Of a stretch of DNA of 64,000 nt, positions 15,641 through 23,523 are shown one piece after another; the stretch's first letter is position 1; each line of letters starts with the position of its first letter. Location: contig NZ_JANXMU010000019.1 of the NCBI RefSeq assembly GCF_025354435.1, positions 1 through 64,000 on the forward strand, given 5' to 3'. A model generated the notes under the pieces. That model was not told the origin of the DNA and ran no database searches. It saw only the letters and a list, made by a program, of their open reading frames with translations. The position numbers were made by a program, and so were the translations under genes. This stretch comes from Rhodoferax sp. GTDB lineage: Bacteria > Pseudomonadota > Gammaproteobacteria > Burkholderiales > Burkholderiaceae_C.

Positions 15641-16642
15641 TTACGCGACCGAAGCGCGCTGCAAACGGTCGCGCACGCCTTCCCATGCGGGCGTGTCGGG
15701 CGGGGTCTCGATCCAGATCAGGCGCACGCCCTGGGTGTCAAAGTCGCGCAGGGCCGCAAACAGCTCCTGGGCAGCGGTGGCGGCATCCTGGGGCATGGGT
15801 CTGCAAATCACCTGGGCCGAGCGGCTGCGCAGCGTTTGGCGGGCGTACACGGCAATCGTCACCGCCTGGCCGTCCAGGCCCGTGCCCAGCAGGTCCAGCG
15901 CGGTTTGCAGCGCGGCGGCGGTCATCAGCCGCACCTTGGCGGTGGGCGCGTAATGCGCCTCCAGCGTGCCCGAAGCGCGCGGGGCGTTGGCCACGTCGTC
16001 CTTGTCGCGCAGCGGCTGGCCGCAGGCGGCTTCGATCTGGTCGCGGCCAATGCTGCCGGGGCGCAGCAGCACCGGCTCGCCACGGGTGCAGTCCACGATG
16101 GTGGATTCAATGCCCATGGTGCAGGGTCCGCCATCCAATACCAGCAGGTCCTCACCAAATTCCGACTGCACGTGGGCCGCCGTGGTAGGGCTGACGCGGC
16201 CAAACTGGTTGGCGCTGGGCGCGGCTAGCCCGGCTACGCCCAAGGCGGCGCAGGCTTGCAAGACCGCTTGCGCCACGGGATGGGCCGGGCAGCGCAGGCC
16301 GATGCTGTCTTGCCCGCCTGCCGCTGCCGCCCCCACGCCGGGACGGCGCGGCAGGATCAGCGTCAAGGGGCCGGGCCAGAAGGCCGTCATCAGCGCCTGG
16401 GCAAAGGCGGGCACGTCGGACGCGAAATGGGGTACACCATTCCCGTTTGGTGCGATATGCACGATCAGCGGGTGGTCGCTGGGGCGGCCCTTGGCGGTAA
16501 ATATCTTGGCGACCGCCGCATCGCTGGACGCATCGGCCGCCAGCCCGTACACCGTCTCGGTGGGCAGGCCCAGCAGCTCGCCTGCGGCCAGTGCCTGGGC
16601 GGCTTGCCGGATGGCAGCGGGATCCAATCCGTCGAGCAGCAT
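15641..16642 (-). CDS. tsaC: L-threonylcarbamoyladenylate synthase
   Basis: A 333-residue Sua5/YrdC/YwlC protein making threonylcarbamoyl-AMP from threonine, bicarbonate and ATP for t6A37. Conserved features are L-G-L-P-T-E-T-V-Y-G-L-A-A-D at about 24-37, K-G-R-P-S-D-H-P-L, A-A-P-S-A-N, and G-I-E-S-T-I-V-D. It is of the longer Sua5 type with a C-terminal domain linked by L-E-A-H-Y-A-P. Start ATG 16642 overlaps the purK stop as TGATG, so it is the third gene of purE-purK-tsaC. Confidence 0.94.
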   Translation of the reverse strand: MLLDGLDPAAIRQAAQALAAGELLGLPTETVYGLAADASSDAAVAKIFTAKGRPSDHPLIVHIAPNGNGVPHFASDVPAFAQALMTAFWPGPLTLILPRRPGVGAAAAGGQDSIGLRCPAHPVAQAVLQACAALGVAGLAAPSANQFGRVSPTTAAHVQSEFGEDLLVLDGGPCTMGIESTIVDCTRGEPVLLRPGSIGRDQIEAACGQPLRDKDDVANAPRASGTLEAHYAPTAKVRLMTAAALQTALDLLGTGLDGQAVTIAVYARQTLRSRSAQVICRPMPQDAATAAQELFAALRDFDTQGVRLIWIETPPDTPAWEGVRDRLQRASVA

Positions 16643-17811
16643 CAGAACGCCTCGATGCCGAGCAGCGCAGCGGCTTGCAGGGCGGTGGCGCGCACGGCGG
16701 ACGCGGTGGGGCCGGTAAGGGTCAGGTGGCCCATCTTGCGGCCCTTGCTGGCGCTGGCTTTGCCGTACAGGTGCAGGTGTGCGCCGGGCAGGGCCAGCAC
16801 TTCGGCCCAAGGGGGCGTGGCCGCTTGCGCGGAGCGCAAAAACCACAGGTCGCCCAGCAGGTTCAGCATGATGGCCGGGCTGTGCTGGCGGGGCTGCACC
16901 AGCGGCAGGCCGGTGAGGGTGCGCACCTGCAGCTCAAATTGCGACACGTCGCAGCAGTCCATGCTGGCGTGGCCGCTGTTGTGCGGGCGCGGGGCGATCT
17001 CGTTGACCACCAGGCTGCCGTCTTGCAGCACAAAAAACTCCACGCACAGCACGCCCACGTACTGCAAACCGTTTGCTATGGATTTCGCAGCTTCTAGTGC
17101 AGATGCTACCTGGGCTGCAGGCATATTTTCTTCATAAAACTCGAGAACCTCGGTAACGGCCAGAATGCCGTCGCGGTGCAGGTTGCGCTGGATGGGCAGG
17201 TGCACCATCTGGCCGTCGGCGCCGCGCGCCACGATGACCGAGCATTCGGCTGCCAGGGGCAGCATTTTCTCCAGCACGCAGGGCACATTCTTCATGTCGG
17301 CCCAGGCCGCTGCCAGCGCGGCACGGTCGGCCACGCGGGCCTGGCCCTTGCCGTCGTAGCCCAGGCGGGTGGTCTTCAAGATGCCGGGCAGCAAGGCTTC
17401 GTCCACGGCGGCTAACTGTTCCGGCGTGTCGATCACCGCATAGGGCGCGCAGGGTACGCCGCAGCGCAAGAAGTGGGCTTTCTCGGCCGCGCGGTCCTGG
17501 GCGATGGCCACGGCCGACGCGGCAGGCGACACCGTGGTGTACACCGCCAGGCGGGCCAGGGCGGACGACGGCACGTTCTCGAACTCGGTGGTGATGGCGT
17601 CGCAGGTCTCGGCCAACTGGCCCAGGCCTGGCGCGTCCAGGTATTCGGCAACGATGTGGTGGTGGCTGACGCGCCCGGCCGGGCTGGCCGCGTCCGGGTC
17701 GAGTACGGCGGTGAAATAGCCCATGCGCTGGGCCGCGTGGATGAACATCCGGCCCAGTTGGCCGCCGCCCATCACGCCCAAGGTGGCTCCGGGAAGGATG
17801 GGGCCGCTCAT
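16642..17811 (-). CDS. purK: N5-carboxyaminoimidazole ribonucleotide synthase
   Basis: A 389-residue ATP-grasp enzyme that carboxylates AIR to N5-CAIR in purine synthesis. The N-terminus shows [10 protein letters not shown], the ATP-grasp region [12 protein letters not shown], and the metal/ATP segment [13 protein letters not shown]. It overlaps purE by ATGA and tsaC by one base. The segment [20 protein letters not shown] is encoded by a copy of the AT-rich interspersed element, in frame and at a surface helix position in the family. Confidence 0.95.
   Translation of the reverse strand: MSGPILPGATLGVMGGGQLGRMFIHAAQRMGYFTAVLDPDAASPAGRVSHHHIVAEYLDAPGLGQLAETCDAITTEFENVPSSALARLAVYTTVSPAASAVAIAQDRAAEKAHFLRCGVPCAPYAVIDTPEQLAAVDEALLPGILKTTRLGYDGKGQARVADRAALAAAWADMKNVPCVLEKMLPLAAECSVIVARGADGQMVHLPIQRNLHRDGILAVTEVLEFYEENMPAAQVASALEAAKSIANGLQYVGVLCVEFFVLQDGSLVVNEIAPRPHNSGHASMDCCDVSQFELQVRTLTGLPLVQPRQHSPAIMLNLLGDLWFLRSAQAATPPWAEVLALPGAHLHLYGKASASKGRKMGHLTLTGPTASAVRATALQAAALLGIEAF
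17073..17130 (+). repeat. AT-rich palindromic element inside purK, copy 6
   Basis: GCAGCTTCTAGTGCAGATGC and GGGCTGCAGGCATATTTTC match the two halves of the family. It lies antisense within purK and is read through in frame. Confidence 0.65.
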
Positions 17812-18311
17812 AGCACGGGCGGTGCAGGCGGCACGGTCATGTTGCGGGCTACCTCGGTCTGCGCGGCGCGGAAGGCTTCCAACTGCGCGCGCAGGGCCGG
17901 GTTCTCATTCGCCAGCAGGGCCACGGCAAACAGGGCGGCGTTGGCCGCCCCCGCGTTGCCAATGGCAAACGTGGCTACTGGTATGCCCTTGGGCATTTGC
18001 ACAATGCTGTGCAGCGAATCCACGCCGCTCAGGTGCTTGGTGCCCACCGGCACGCCCAGCACCGGCACCGTGGTTTTGGCGGCCAGCATGCCCGGCAGGT
18101 GGGCCGCGCCACCGGCTCCGGCGATGATGGCCTTGAGCCCGCGCCCGGCGGCGGCTTCGGCGTAGGCAAACATATCGTCGGGCATGCGGTGGGCCGATAC
18201 GACCCGGGCTTCGTGGGCAATGCCAAACTGTTGGAGAATCTGCACCGCATGCTGCATGGTGTCCCAGTCGGAGCTGGAGCCCATCACCACACCAATTTGA
18301 ATAGAGTTCAT
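17808..18311 (-). CDS. purE: N5-carboxyaminoimidazole ribonucleotide mutase
   Basis: A 167-residue class I PurE, converting N5-CAIR to CAIR in purine biosynthesis. The signature M-G-S-S-S-D-W is at about 10-16, followed by V-S-A-H-R-M-P and [11 protein letters not shown]. It is first in purE-purK-tsaC and divergent from the thioredoxin-like gene, separated by 57 bp. Confidence 0.96.
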   Translation of the reverse strand: MNSIQIGVVMGSSSDWDTMQHAVQILQQFGIAHEARVVSAHRMPDDMFAYAEAAAGRGLKAIIAGAGGAAHLPGMLAAKTTVPVLGVPVGTKHLSGVDSLHSIVQMPKGIPVATFAIGNAGAANAALFAVALLANENPALRAQLEAFRAAQTEVARNMTVPPAPPVL

Positions 18312-18368
18312 AGGACTTTGTTCTGATTAACCTTGAATTTTACTTTTTGCCTCTACGGCAACCCCAAA

Positions 18369-19328
18369 ATGATCGACGTCACCTTTGCCAACTTTGAAAC
18401 CGAGGTCATTGCCGCCTCCATGACCACCCCGGTGCTGGTCGATTTCTGGGCTCCGTGGTGCGAGCCCTGCAAGGTCATCGGCCCGCTGCTAGAGAAGGTC
18501 GAGGCGGATTACGCGGGCCGCTTCAAGCTGGTCAAGATCGACTCTGACCAAGAGCAGCAACTGGCCGAAGCCTTCGGCATCCGCAGCATCCCCACCTGCA
18601 TTCTGGTGGTCAACGGCCAGCCGGTGGACGGCTTCCAGGGCGCGCTGCCCGAGGGCAAGGTCAAGGAATTTCTGGACAAGCATGTGCCCGCAGGTGAGCC
18701 GCTGCAAGCCGAGCCTAGCGAGGCCGAACAAGCCCTGGCCCTGGCCGCAGAGGGCAACACCGATGCCGCCCTGTACAAGCTGCACGAAGCCCTGGCGCTG
18801 GACCCGGCCAACGACGACACCCGCTTTGACTACGTGCGCCTGCTGACCCAGGCCGGCCACCTGGAAGAAGCCGAAGCCGCGCTGCAACCCACGCTGAAGT
18901 ACATCCCCTCGCAGCTGCGCTTTGAAGCCCTGTCGCAGTGGATTGATGCTCTCAATTTCGCAGCTAACAGCCTAGAAGATACCAACGCTATTGCCGAATT
19001 AGACGTAAAAATTGCCGCTAACAAACGTGACTTCGACGCCCGCTTCGCCAAAGGCCGCATCCTGATGGCCCAGGGCGAATGGACCGCCGCCATGGACGAG
19101 CTGCTGGAAATCATCATGCGCGACAAAAAGTGGAACGACGAAGCCCCGCGCAAGGTCTTCATTGCCATCCTGGAGCTGCTCACCCCGCCCAAGCCCAAGG
19201 CCAGCGCCGACGCAGGCAACAAGACGGCAGGCGGCATCGAAATCTCCGGCAAGTCGGTGACCGAGCAAGACCCGCAGGCGCTGCTGGTGGCAACCTACCG
19301 TCGGCGCTTGAGCATGATGCTGAATTAA
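18369..19328 (+). CDS. CnoX/YbbN-type thioredoxin with TPR domain
   Basis: A 319-residue protein. An N-terminal thioredoxin domain (residues 1-105) has V-L-V-D-F-W-A-P-W-C-E-P-C-K, active-site Cys31/Cys34, and the cis-proline in S-I-P-T. A C-terminal tetratricopeptide-like region follows (A-L-A-L-A-A-E-G-N-T-D-A-A-L, L-A-L-D-P-A-N-D-D-T-R). This architecture is that of CnoX (YbbN), a chaperedoxin that holds oxidised clients for GroEL. Unlike E. coli CnoX (S-Q-H-C), a redox-active W-C-E-P-C is kept, so it may retain reductase activity. Start ATG 18369 matches thioredoxin alignment better than the upstream alternative. Confidence 0.88.
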   Translation: MIDVTFANFETEVIAASMTTPVLVDFWAPWCEPCKVIGPLLEKVEADYAGRFKLVKIDSDQEQQLAEAFGIRSIPTCILVVNGQPVDGFQGALPEGKVKEFLDKHVPAGEPLQAEPSEAEQALALAAEGNTDAALYKLHEALALDPANDDTRFDYVRLLTQAGHLEEAEAALQPTLKYIPSQLRFEALSQWIDALNFAANSLEDTNAIAELDVKIAANKRDFDARFAKGRILMAQGEWTAAMDELLEIIMRDKKWNDEAPRKVFIAILELLTPPKPKASADAGNKTAGGIEISGKSVTEQDPQALLVATYRRRLSMMLN

Positions 19329-19374
19329 TCGGCATTGTAGTAACATCACATCATTGTTATTTTGAGGTGTTGCC

Positions 19375-19635
19375 ATGACTGTTACCACCCTCACCAGCCG
19401 CGAATTCAACCAGGATGCTAGCCGCGCCAAGAAATGCACCCGTACCGGCCCGGTGTTCATCACCGACCGGGGGCGGCCCGCGCATGTGCTGCTGAGCATG
19501 GAGGACTACCGCCGGTTGACGGGCGCGCAGGTCACCCTGGCCGAGGCGCTGGCCCAGCCACCGTCTACGGTGCCTGACTTCGACTTTGAGCCGCCCCGGG
19601 CCGGTGGCCTGTACCGCGCCGCGGACCTGTCCTGA
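19375..19635 (+). CDS. Phd/YefM-family antitoxin
   Basis: An 86-residue protein with the Phd/YefM N-terminal DNA-binding fold: T-L-T-S-R-E-F-N-Q-D-A-S-R-A-K-K and G-P-V-F-I-T-D-R-G-R-P-A-H-V-L-L-S-M-E-D-Y. The C-terminal tail (about 60-86) should wrap the toxin. The stop overlaps the toxin start as TGATG, which couples translation. Autoregulation of the pair from the 46-bp gap after the thioredoxin gene is likely but no operator is obvious. Confidence 0.92.
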   Translation: MTVTTLTSREFNQDASRAKKCTRTGPVFITDRGRPAHVLLSMEDYRRLTGAQVTLAEALAQPPSTVPDFDFEPPRAGGLYRAADLS

Positions 19636-20051
19636 TGTTTGTGCTGGACACCAACGTCGTCTCGGAACTGCGCCGCCCCGACAAAGCCAACCCGCAGGTA
19701 CTGGCATGGGCGGTGGCCACTCCGCTGGCACACTTTTATTTGTCTGCGATCACGGTGCTGGAATTGGAGCTGGGCGTTTTGTTGATGGAGCGCCGCGATG
19801 CCGCCCAGGGCGCGGTCTTGCGCGCTTGGCTAGTGGATGCGGTACTACCCCGGTTTGAAGGCCGTATCTTCACGGTAGACACCCCGGTGGCGTTACGCTG
19901 CGCCGGTCTGCACGTGCCCGATCCGCGCGCCGAGCGCGATGCATTGATCGCGGCCACGGCCCTGGTCCACGGTATGGCGGTGGCCACCCGCAATGTGGCC
20001 GACTTTGCGCCTACGGGGGTACGGGTTTTCAACCCCTGGAGCCATGCTTAG
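19635..20051 (+). CDS. vapC: VapC-family PIN-domain toxin
   Basis: A 138-residue PIN-domain ribonuclease toxin. The acidic metal-binding residues are in F-V-L-D-T-N-V-V-S-E (Asp5), in I-T-V-L-E-L-E-L-G, and in R-D-A-L-I-A-A-T-A. The C-terminal V-A-T-R-N-V-A-D-F segment is also typical. It pairs with the upstream Phd antitoxin. The stop codon overlaps the truncated end of an IS3 orfB fragment on the other strand, so the last residues lie at the IS junction, though the toxin looks full length. Confidence 0.92.
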   Translation: MFVLDTNVVSELRRPDKANPQVLAWAVATPLAHFYLSAITVLELELGVLLMERRDAAQGAVLRAWLVDAVLPRFEGRIFTVDTPVALRCAGLHVPDPRAERDALIAATALVHGMAVATRNVADFAPTGVRVFNPWSHA

Positions 20052-20170
20052 GCCCCCCGCTTACACCACGCGTAGTACCCCGCCCGCGTCACCTGGTAGT
20101 ACTGGCACATCAGTTGCACAGAATGGGTGTCCCGGTTTGCTCCGATAAAGCGAAAGACTTCGGCTTTGGA
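20048..20170 (-). pseudogene. IS3-family orfB fragment
   Basis: About 40 residues, A-E-V-F-R-F-I-G-A-N-R-D-T-H-S-V-Q-L-M-C-Q-Y-Y-Q-V-T-R-A-G-Y-Y-A-W-C-K-R, match the start of IS3-family OrfB transposases; the D-D-E integrase core is absent. It would be entered from orfA by -1 frameshifting at the A7-G tract (plus-strand 20190-20200). It ends at TAA 20048 against vapC. Confidence 0.85.
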
Positions 20171-20472
20171 TCGAAAGCAAACCGGATGGCTTTTTTTAGC
20201 AGTTCGTGCTCCTGTTGCAGGCGCTTGAATTGCTGCTCCATGGCGCACAGGCGCTGCAGCTCCACCACCGCCTGCGTATCCACCGGCGCGGGCAGACCGA
20301 CCAGCTCGCCGTCGCGCACCTGCTTGCGCCATTTGGACAGCATGAACGGGTGGATCGCCAGCGTGGCTGCCACGTCCTTGATGCGCACGCCGCTTTGTTG
20401 GCTCATCTGCACCGCCTGCAGCTTGAAGGCGCTGCCGTAACGGTGGATTTTTTGGGGGCCGGGGGTGGCCAT
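20110..20472 (-). CDS. IS3-family transposase OrfA
   Basis: A 120-residue product starting at ATG 20472. The helix-turn-helix region reads Y-G-S-A-F-K-L-Q-A-V-Q-M...I-K-D-V-A-A-T-L-A-I-H-P-F-M-L-S-K-W-R-K-Q-V-R, followed by a leucine-zipper-like coiled coil, E-Q-Q-F-K-R-L-Q-Q-E-H-E-L-L-K-K-A. A run of seven A then G in the last codons is the usual -1 frameshift site for making OrfAB. The start overlaps the desaturase stop as TAATG. OrfB is truncated, so the element cannot move by itself. Confidence 0.9.
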   Translation of the reverse strand: MATPGPQKIHRYGSAFKLQAVQMSQQSGVRIKDVAATLAIHPFMLSKWRKQVRDGELVGLPAPVDTQAVVELQRLCAMEQQFKRLQQEHELLKKAIRFAFDPKPKSFALSEQTGTPILCN

Positions 20473-21521
20473 TACACGGCTCCGGGGACGGGCCGGGTGA
20501 CCTGGAAGCTGGCATCCACTGCCTGGCGCTGCAGGGCGGGCAGAATCTCGGCCCAGGCGGCCCACACGCTGGGATAAACCGGCGGGCACTGGGTCTTGAT
20601 GGCCTCGTGCAGCTTCGGCAACTGGTGCCAGGGCACCATGGGCAGGCTGTGGTGCTCGATGTGGAAGTTCATATTGCAGTACAGCCACTGGAACACCGGG
20701 TTGGTCACAAAGGTGCGGGTGTTCAGGCGGTGGTCGTACACGTCTTCGGCCAGGCCGGTGTGCTGGGTGGCGTTGAAAAACTGGGCAAAGAAGCCACCGT
20801 AAAAGCGCGGCAGCACGATGTACATCGCGGGCAGGATGCTGTGGGTGGCAAAGCACGCGGCGATCACCGCGGCAAACACCAGTAGAAAGATGCGCGCCGA
20901 GCGGATGACCTTGCTGCGTTCGCTGGTGGGGATGAAATGCTCACCGTCGGGGCTGATACGGCCCACCGCCTGCAAGGCAATGTCACGCAGCAGCACCACG
21001 CCGGACTTCAAAAAGAAGAAATCCAGCAGCGCGTAGAGCCGGTTGGCCGGGCGCGGGAAGGCGATTTCCGGGTCTTTGCCGACGATGATGGTGTGCGTGT
21101 GGTGGCGCGTGTGGCTCCAGCGCCAGTAGTGGCCTTCGTGCAGGGTCATGAAGGCGTTCAGGTGGTACAGCGCCTCGTTCAGCCAGCGGGTTTTGAACGG
21201 TGTGCCGTGCGACAGCTCGTGCGCCCGGTGGTCGCTGGTGGAATACAGCACGCCATACACCAAGAAGCAGGGCACGGCCCACCACGTCCCCCAGGTGACG
21301 AAGCCGGTCACGCCGCTGGCCACCAGCAGGGCTATCCACAGGCCGTAGTTCCACACCGACTCTGTGTCAGAGCGTTTCATAAGCTGTTTCAAGAGCTTGC
21401 GGTCGATCTGCGGGGTGAACCAGCGGGCGCTGACTTCGGATTCGAATTCCTCCCGGCGCAAATCGCCGGTAGGCGCTTGGTCGTCTCGCAAGGCATAGCG
21501 CGAATAAGGTGTGGTGGGCAT
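20472..21521 (-). CDS. Membrane fatty acid desaturase
   Basis: A 349-residue integral membrane di-iron enzyme. The histidine boxes are H-R-A-H-E-L-S-H, H-Y-W-R-W-S-H-T-R-H-H and H-I-E-H-H near the C-terminus, with two pairs of membrane helices between. Start ATG 21521 (M-P-T-T-P-Y-S) is preferred. The final residues (F-Q-V-T-R-P-V-P-G-A-V) end at an IS3 remnant whose own start overlaps the stop, so the native C-terminal tail may have been replaced. It is divergent from the LacI-type gene, and the palindromic operators between them could control it. Confidence 0.88.
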   Translation of the reverse strand: MPTTPYSRYALRDDQAPTGDLRREEFESEVSARWFTPQIDRKLLKQLMKRSDTESVWNYGLWIALLVASGVTGFVTWGTWWAVPCFLVYGVLYSTSDHRAHELSHGTPFKTRWLNEALYHLNAFMTLHEGHYWRWSHTRHHTHTIIVGKDPEIAFPRPANRLYALLDFFFLKSGVVLLRDIALQAVGRISPDGEHFIPTSERSKVIRSARIFLLVFAAVIAACFATHSILPAMYIVLPRFYGGFFAQFFNATQHTGLAEDVYDHRLNTRTFVTNPVFQWLYCNMNFHIEHHSLPMVPWHQLPKLHEAIKTQCPPVYPSVWAAWAEILPALQRQAVDASFQVTRPVPGAV

Positions 21522-21604
21522 GTTTTTGTCTCCGTTTTGGCGTGGGTGGATGCTACGGGCGGCGGCCTTTTTTGGGTACTGCCAGCGCTGTTTCTGCCCC
21601 ATAA

Positions 21605-21634
21605 TGTGTCAAACTAAAACCTATTTTTGACACA
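21605..21634. promoter_or_regulatory. Candidate LacI-type operator
   Basis: TGTGTCAAA (21605-21613) and TTTGACACA (21626-21634) are perfect 9-bp inverted repeats separated by 12 bp. A second inverted pair, TTGACA (21627-21632) and TGTCAA (21639-21644), overlaps it and runs across the regulator start codon at 21638. Autorepression and control of the divergent desaturase are likely. Confidence 0.6.
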
Positions 21635-21637
21635 AAC

Positions 21638-22702
21638 ATGTCAAGCAAAATCCCCTCTTCCCCGTCCCGCCGCCCCACCATGGACGATGTCGCCCGCCAC
21701 TGCGGGCACAGCCGCTCCACTGTCGACCGGGTGCTGAATGGCCGCAGCAATGTGCGCGAAGACACGGCCCAGCGCATCCGCGCATCCGCCGAAGCCCTGG
21801 GCTTTTATGCGGCGGGGGTGATTACCGAGCGCCTGCGCGATGTGCGCCCGCGCCTGACGCTGGGGTTTTTGCTGCAACTGCCCAACGCGGTGTTCTACCG
21901 GGGCCTGGCCGCCGCGCTGGCCCAGGCCACGCAAGACTGCCCCACGCTGCGGGGCCGCGCCGTGGTGGAGTACCTGAAGGACCAAACCCCCGAATGCGTG
22001 GCCGAGCACCTGGCCGACCTGGGCCAGCGGGTGGATGCGATCGCGGTGGTCACGGCAGACCACGCGCTGGTCAACAACGCTATCGAGGCCCTGCACCAGC
22101 GCCAGGTGCCGGTGTTCGGGCTGATCTCGGACCTGAGTTCGCCCTTGCGCGCCGGTTATGCCGGGCTGGACAACCGCCGGGTCGGGCGCACGGCGGCCTG
22201 GCTGATTTCCGAGCTGGCCCACGCCCCCGGCCCGGTAGCGATTTTTGTCGGCAGCCACCGCTTCCAGTGCCAGGAGCTGAGCGAGATCAGCCTGCGCTCG
22301 TACATGCGCGAGCATGCGCCGGACTTCGATCTGCTGGAAACCATTTCCACGCTGGAAAGCGATGCCTACGGCGAAGAGCGCACCCACGAGCTGCTGGACA
22401 GCCACCCCGACCTGGTGGGTTTCTACATGGGTGGCAGCGGCATTGAAGGCGTGCTCAAGGCGCTGGAACAGCGCCGCCAGCGCAACCGGGGCGCCCAGCG
22501 CGTCGTGGGCATCGGCACCGAGCTCACGCCCGTGACCCGCGCGGGGCTGATCCACCGGCACTTTGCGGCGGTGTTATCGCACCCGCTGCCCCAGCTATGC
22601 CGCGAACTGGTAGCCCAGATGGCCGAGGCGGTGGTGCAACCCACGGCGGGCGTGCGGCAGGTGCTGGTGCCCATGGACATCCACCTGCCCGAGAGCGTGT
22701 GA
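21638..22702 (+). CDS. LacI-family transcriptional regulator
   Basis: A 354-residue regulator. The N-terminal helix-turn-helix reads R-P-T-M-D-D-V-A-R-H-C-G-H-S-R-S-T-V-D-R-V-L-N-G-R at about 12-36, followed by the hinge and a periplasmic-binding-protein-like sensor domain (L-G-F-L-L-Q-L...G-F-Y-M-G-G-S-G). It resembles regulators of sugar uptake. It faces the creatininase/aldo-keto reductase/sugar-binding-protein operon and is the natural candidate regulator for it, as well as for itself and perhaps the desaturase. Confidence 0.92.
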   Translation: MSSKIPSSPSRRPTMDDVARHCGHSRSTVDRVLNGRSNVREDTAQRIRASAEALGFYAAGVITERLRDVRPRLTLGFLLQLPNAVFYRGLAAALAQATQDCPTLRGRAVVEYLKDQTPECVAEHLADLGQRVDAIAVVTADHALVNNAIEALHQRQVPVFGLISDLSSPLRAGYAGLDNRRVGRTAAWLISELAHAPGPVAIFVGSHRFQCQELSEISLRSYMREHAPDFDLLETISTLESDAYGEERTHELLDSHPDLVGFYMGGSGIEGVLKALEQRRQRNRGAQRVVGIGTELTPVTRAGLIHRHFAAVLSHPLPQLCRELVAQMAEAVVQPTAGVRQVLVPMDIHLPESV

Positions 22703-22712
22703 GCCCAGGGCC

Positions 22713-22793
22713 TTGCTATCGTATTTAATGCAGCTTTTAATAGCTACTCGCGTAGGTAGTGATTACGCTAGAAGCCTATTTAATGCTCAAAAA
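22713..22793 (+). repeat. AT-rich palindromic interspersed element, copy 7
   Basis: AATAGCTACTCGCGTAGG (22739-22756) and TTACGCTAGAAGCCTATTTA are the two halves; this is one of the best-preserved copies. It fills the gap between the convergent lacI-type and creatininase genes, so it could serve as a bidirectional transcription end. Confidence 0.8.
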
Positions 22794-22812
22794 ATGGCCT
22801 GAAAACTCCGAT

Positions 22813-23523
22813 TCAGGCCACTTCTTCCACCAGCCAGGCCACCACCGCTTCCAGCAGCTCCGAGCCGCGTGCGGGGTCGAAGTCGCGCGGGTCCGGGCCT
22901 ACCACGCCCCACAGCGGGTGGCCTTGCACGTGGCGCTGCGGGCCCCAGCCGTCTTCTTCGATGTTGCCGGTGCGCACGGGTTTGGGCGGCAGCTGGGCTA
23001 TGTCCACGCGCTCGGGCCACAGGGCGTGCAGCAGCGTGGTCTCGAACGGGCCGGCGTGGTCGGGGGCGATGGGCGGGTGGGGCAGCATGTTGATGGACAG
23101 CGCCTGCACCTGCAGCGCGTGGCCTTCGGTCTGCCAGTCCTGGGCGAGCTGGCGCACCATGGCAATTTGCTCGTCGGCAAAGTGGCCGGTGAACAGCACC
23201 GCCTGGGCCACGCCAAAGACTTCCAGCCGGGCCAGGGTTTTGCGCAGCTGGGCGACGATCTCCGAGCCGGTTTCCATCATCACCGTCCAGGGGTAGATGC
23301 CGTGGCCGCCGCCGGTGCCGTAGTGCAGCGTGGGGTAGACCACACCGCCGCTGCGCTGGGCGGCACGCAGGCACACGCCGTGGGCGGTGAGTGCGTCCAG
23401 CCCCACAGGCAAATGCTCGCAGTGCCATTCGATGGTGCCCAGCGGCAGGTAGACGCGGGAGGCGCGGGCCAGCTCGGCGCGGATTTCGTGCGGCCGCAAA
23501 AGCTCTAATTGGTGCATGCTCAT
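22813..23523 (-). CDS. Creatininase-family amidohydrolase
   Basis: A 236-residue protein from ATG 23523, overlapping the aldo-keto reductase stop by ATGA. Metal-binding signatures of the creatininase family are visible: L-P-L-G-T-I-E-W-H-C-E-H-L-P-V-G-L-D-A at about 27-45, and T-G-H-F-A-D-E-Q near 112 in place of the usual G-N-G-G-N. The family includes creatininase, MftE-type peptidases and riboflavin-precursor amidases; the altered second motif makes true creatininase activity unlikely. Its operon partners (sugar-binding protein, aldo-keto reductase) suggest carbohydrate or lactone metabolism. Confidence 0.82.
   Translation of the reverse strand: MSMHQLELLRPHEIRAELARASRVYLPLGTIEWHCEHLPVGLDALTAHGVCLRAAQRSGGVVYPTLHYGTGGGHGIYPWTVMMETGSEIVAQLRKTLARLEVFGVAQAVLFTGHFADEQIAMVRQLAQDWQTEGHALQVQALSINMLPHPPIAPDHAGPFETTLLHALWPERVDIAQLPPKPVRTGNIEEDGWGPQRHVQGHPLWGVVGPDPRDFDPARGSELLEAVVAWLVEEVA

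Larger units (their letters stand above)
20048..20480 (-). mobile_element. Truncated IS3-family insertion sequence
   Basis: An intact orfA, the slippery tract and the first ~40 codons of orfB are present; the rest of orfB and the right end are lost. No terminal inverted repeats or target duplication could be identified. The remnant overlaps vapC by a few bases on one side and the desaturase stop codon on the other, so it has reshaped both gene ends. Confidence 0.8.

Noticed and set aside
14393-16228. Plus-strand open frames antisense to the degenerate SGNH gene and tsaC
   Set aside because: They are biased shadows; the minus-strand frames have a lipoprotein signal, Sua5 motifs and good starts.
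18943-19000. AT-rich patch inside the CnoX-type gene as another interspersed element
   Set aside because: Only AGCTAACAGCCTAGAAG-like fragments match and the two halves do not line up with the other copies. Ordinary codon use for Asn/Ile/Lys-rich sequence explains it.
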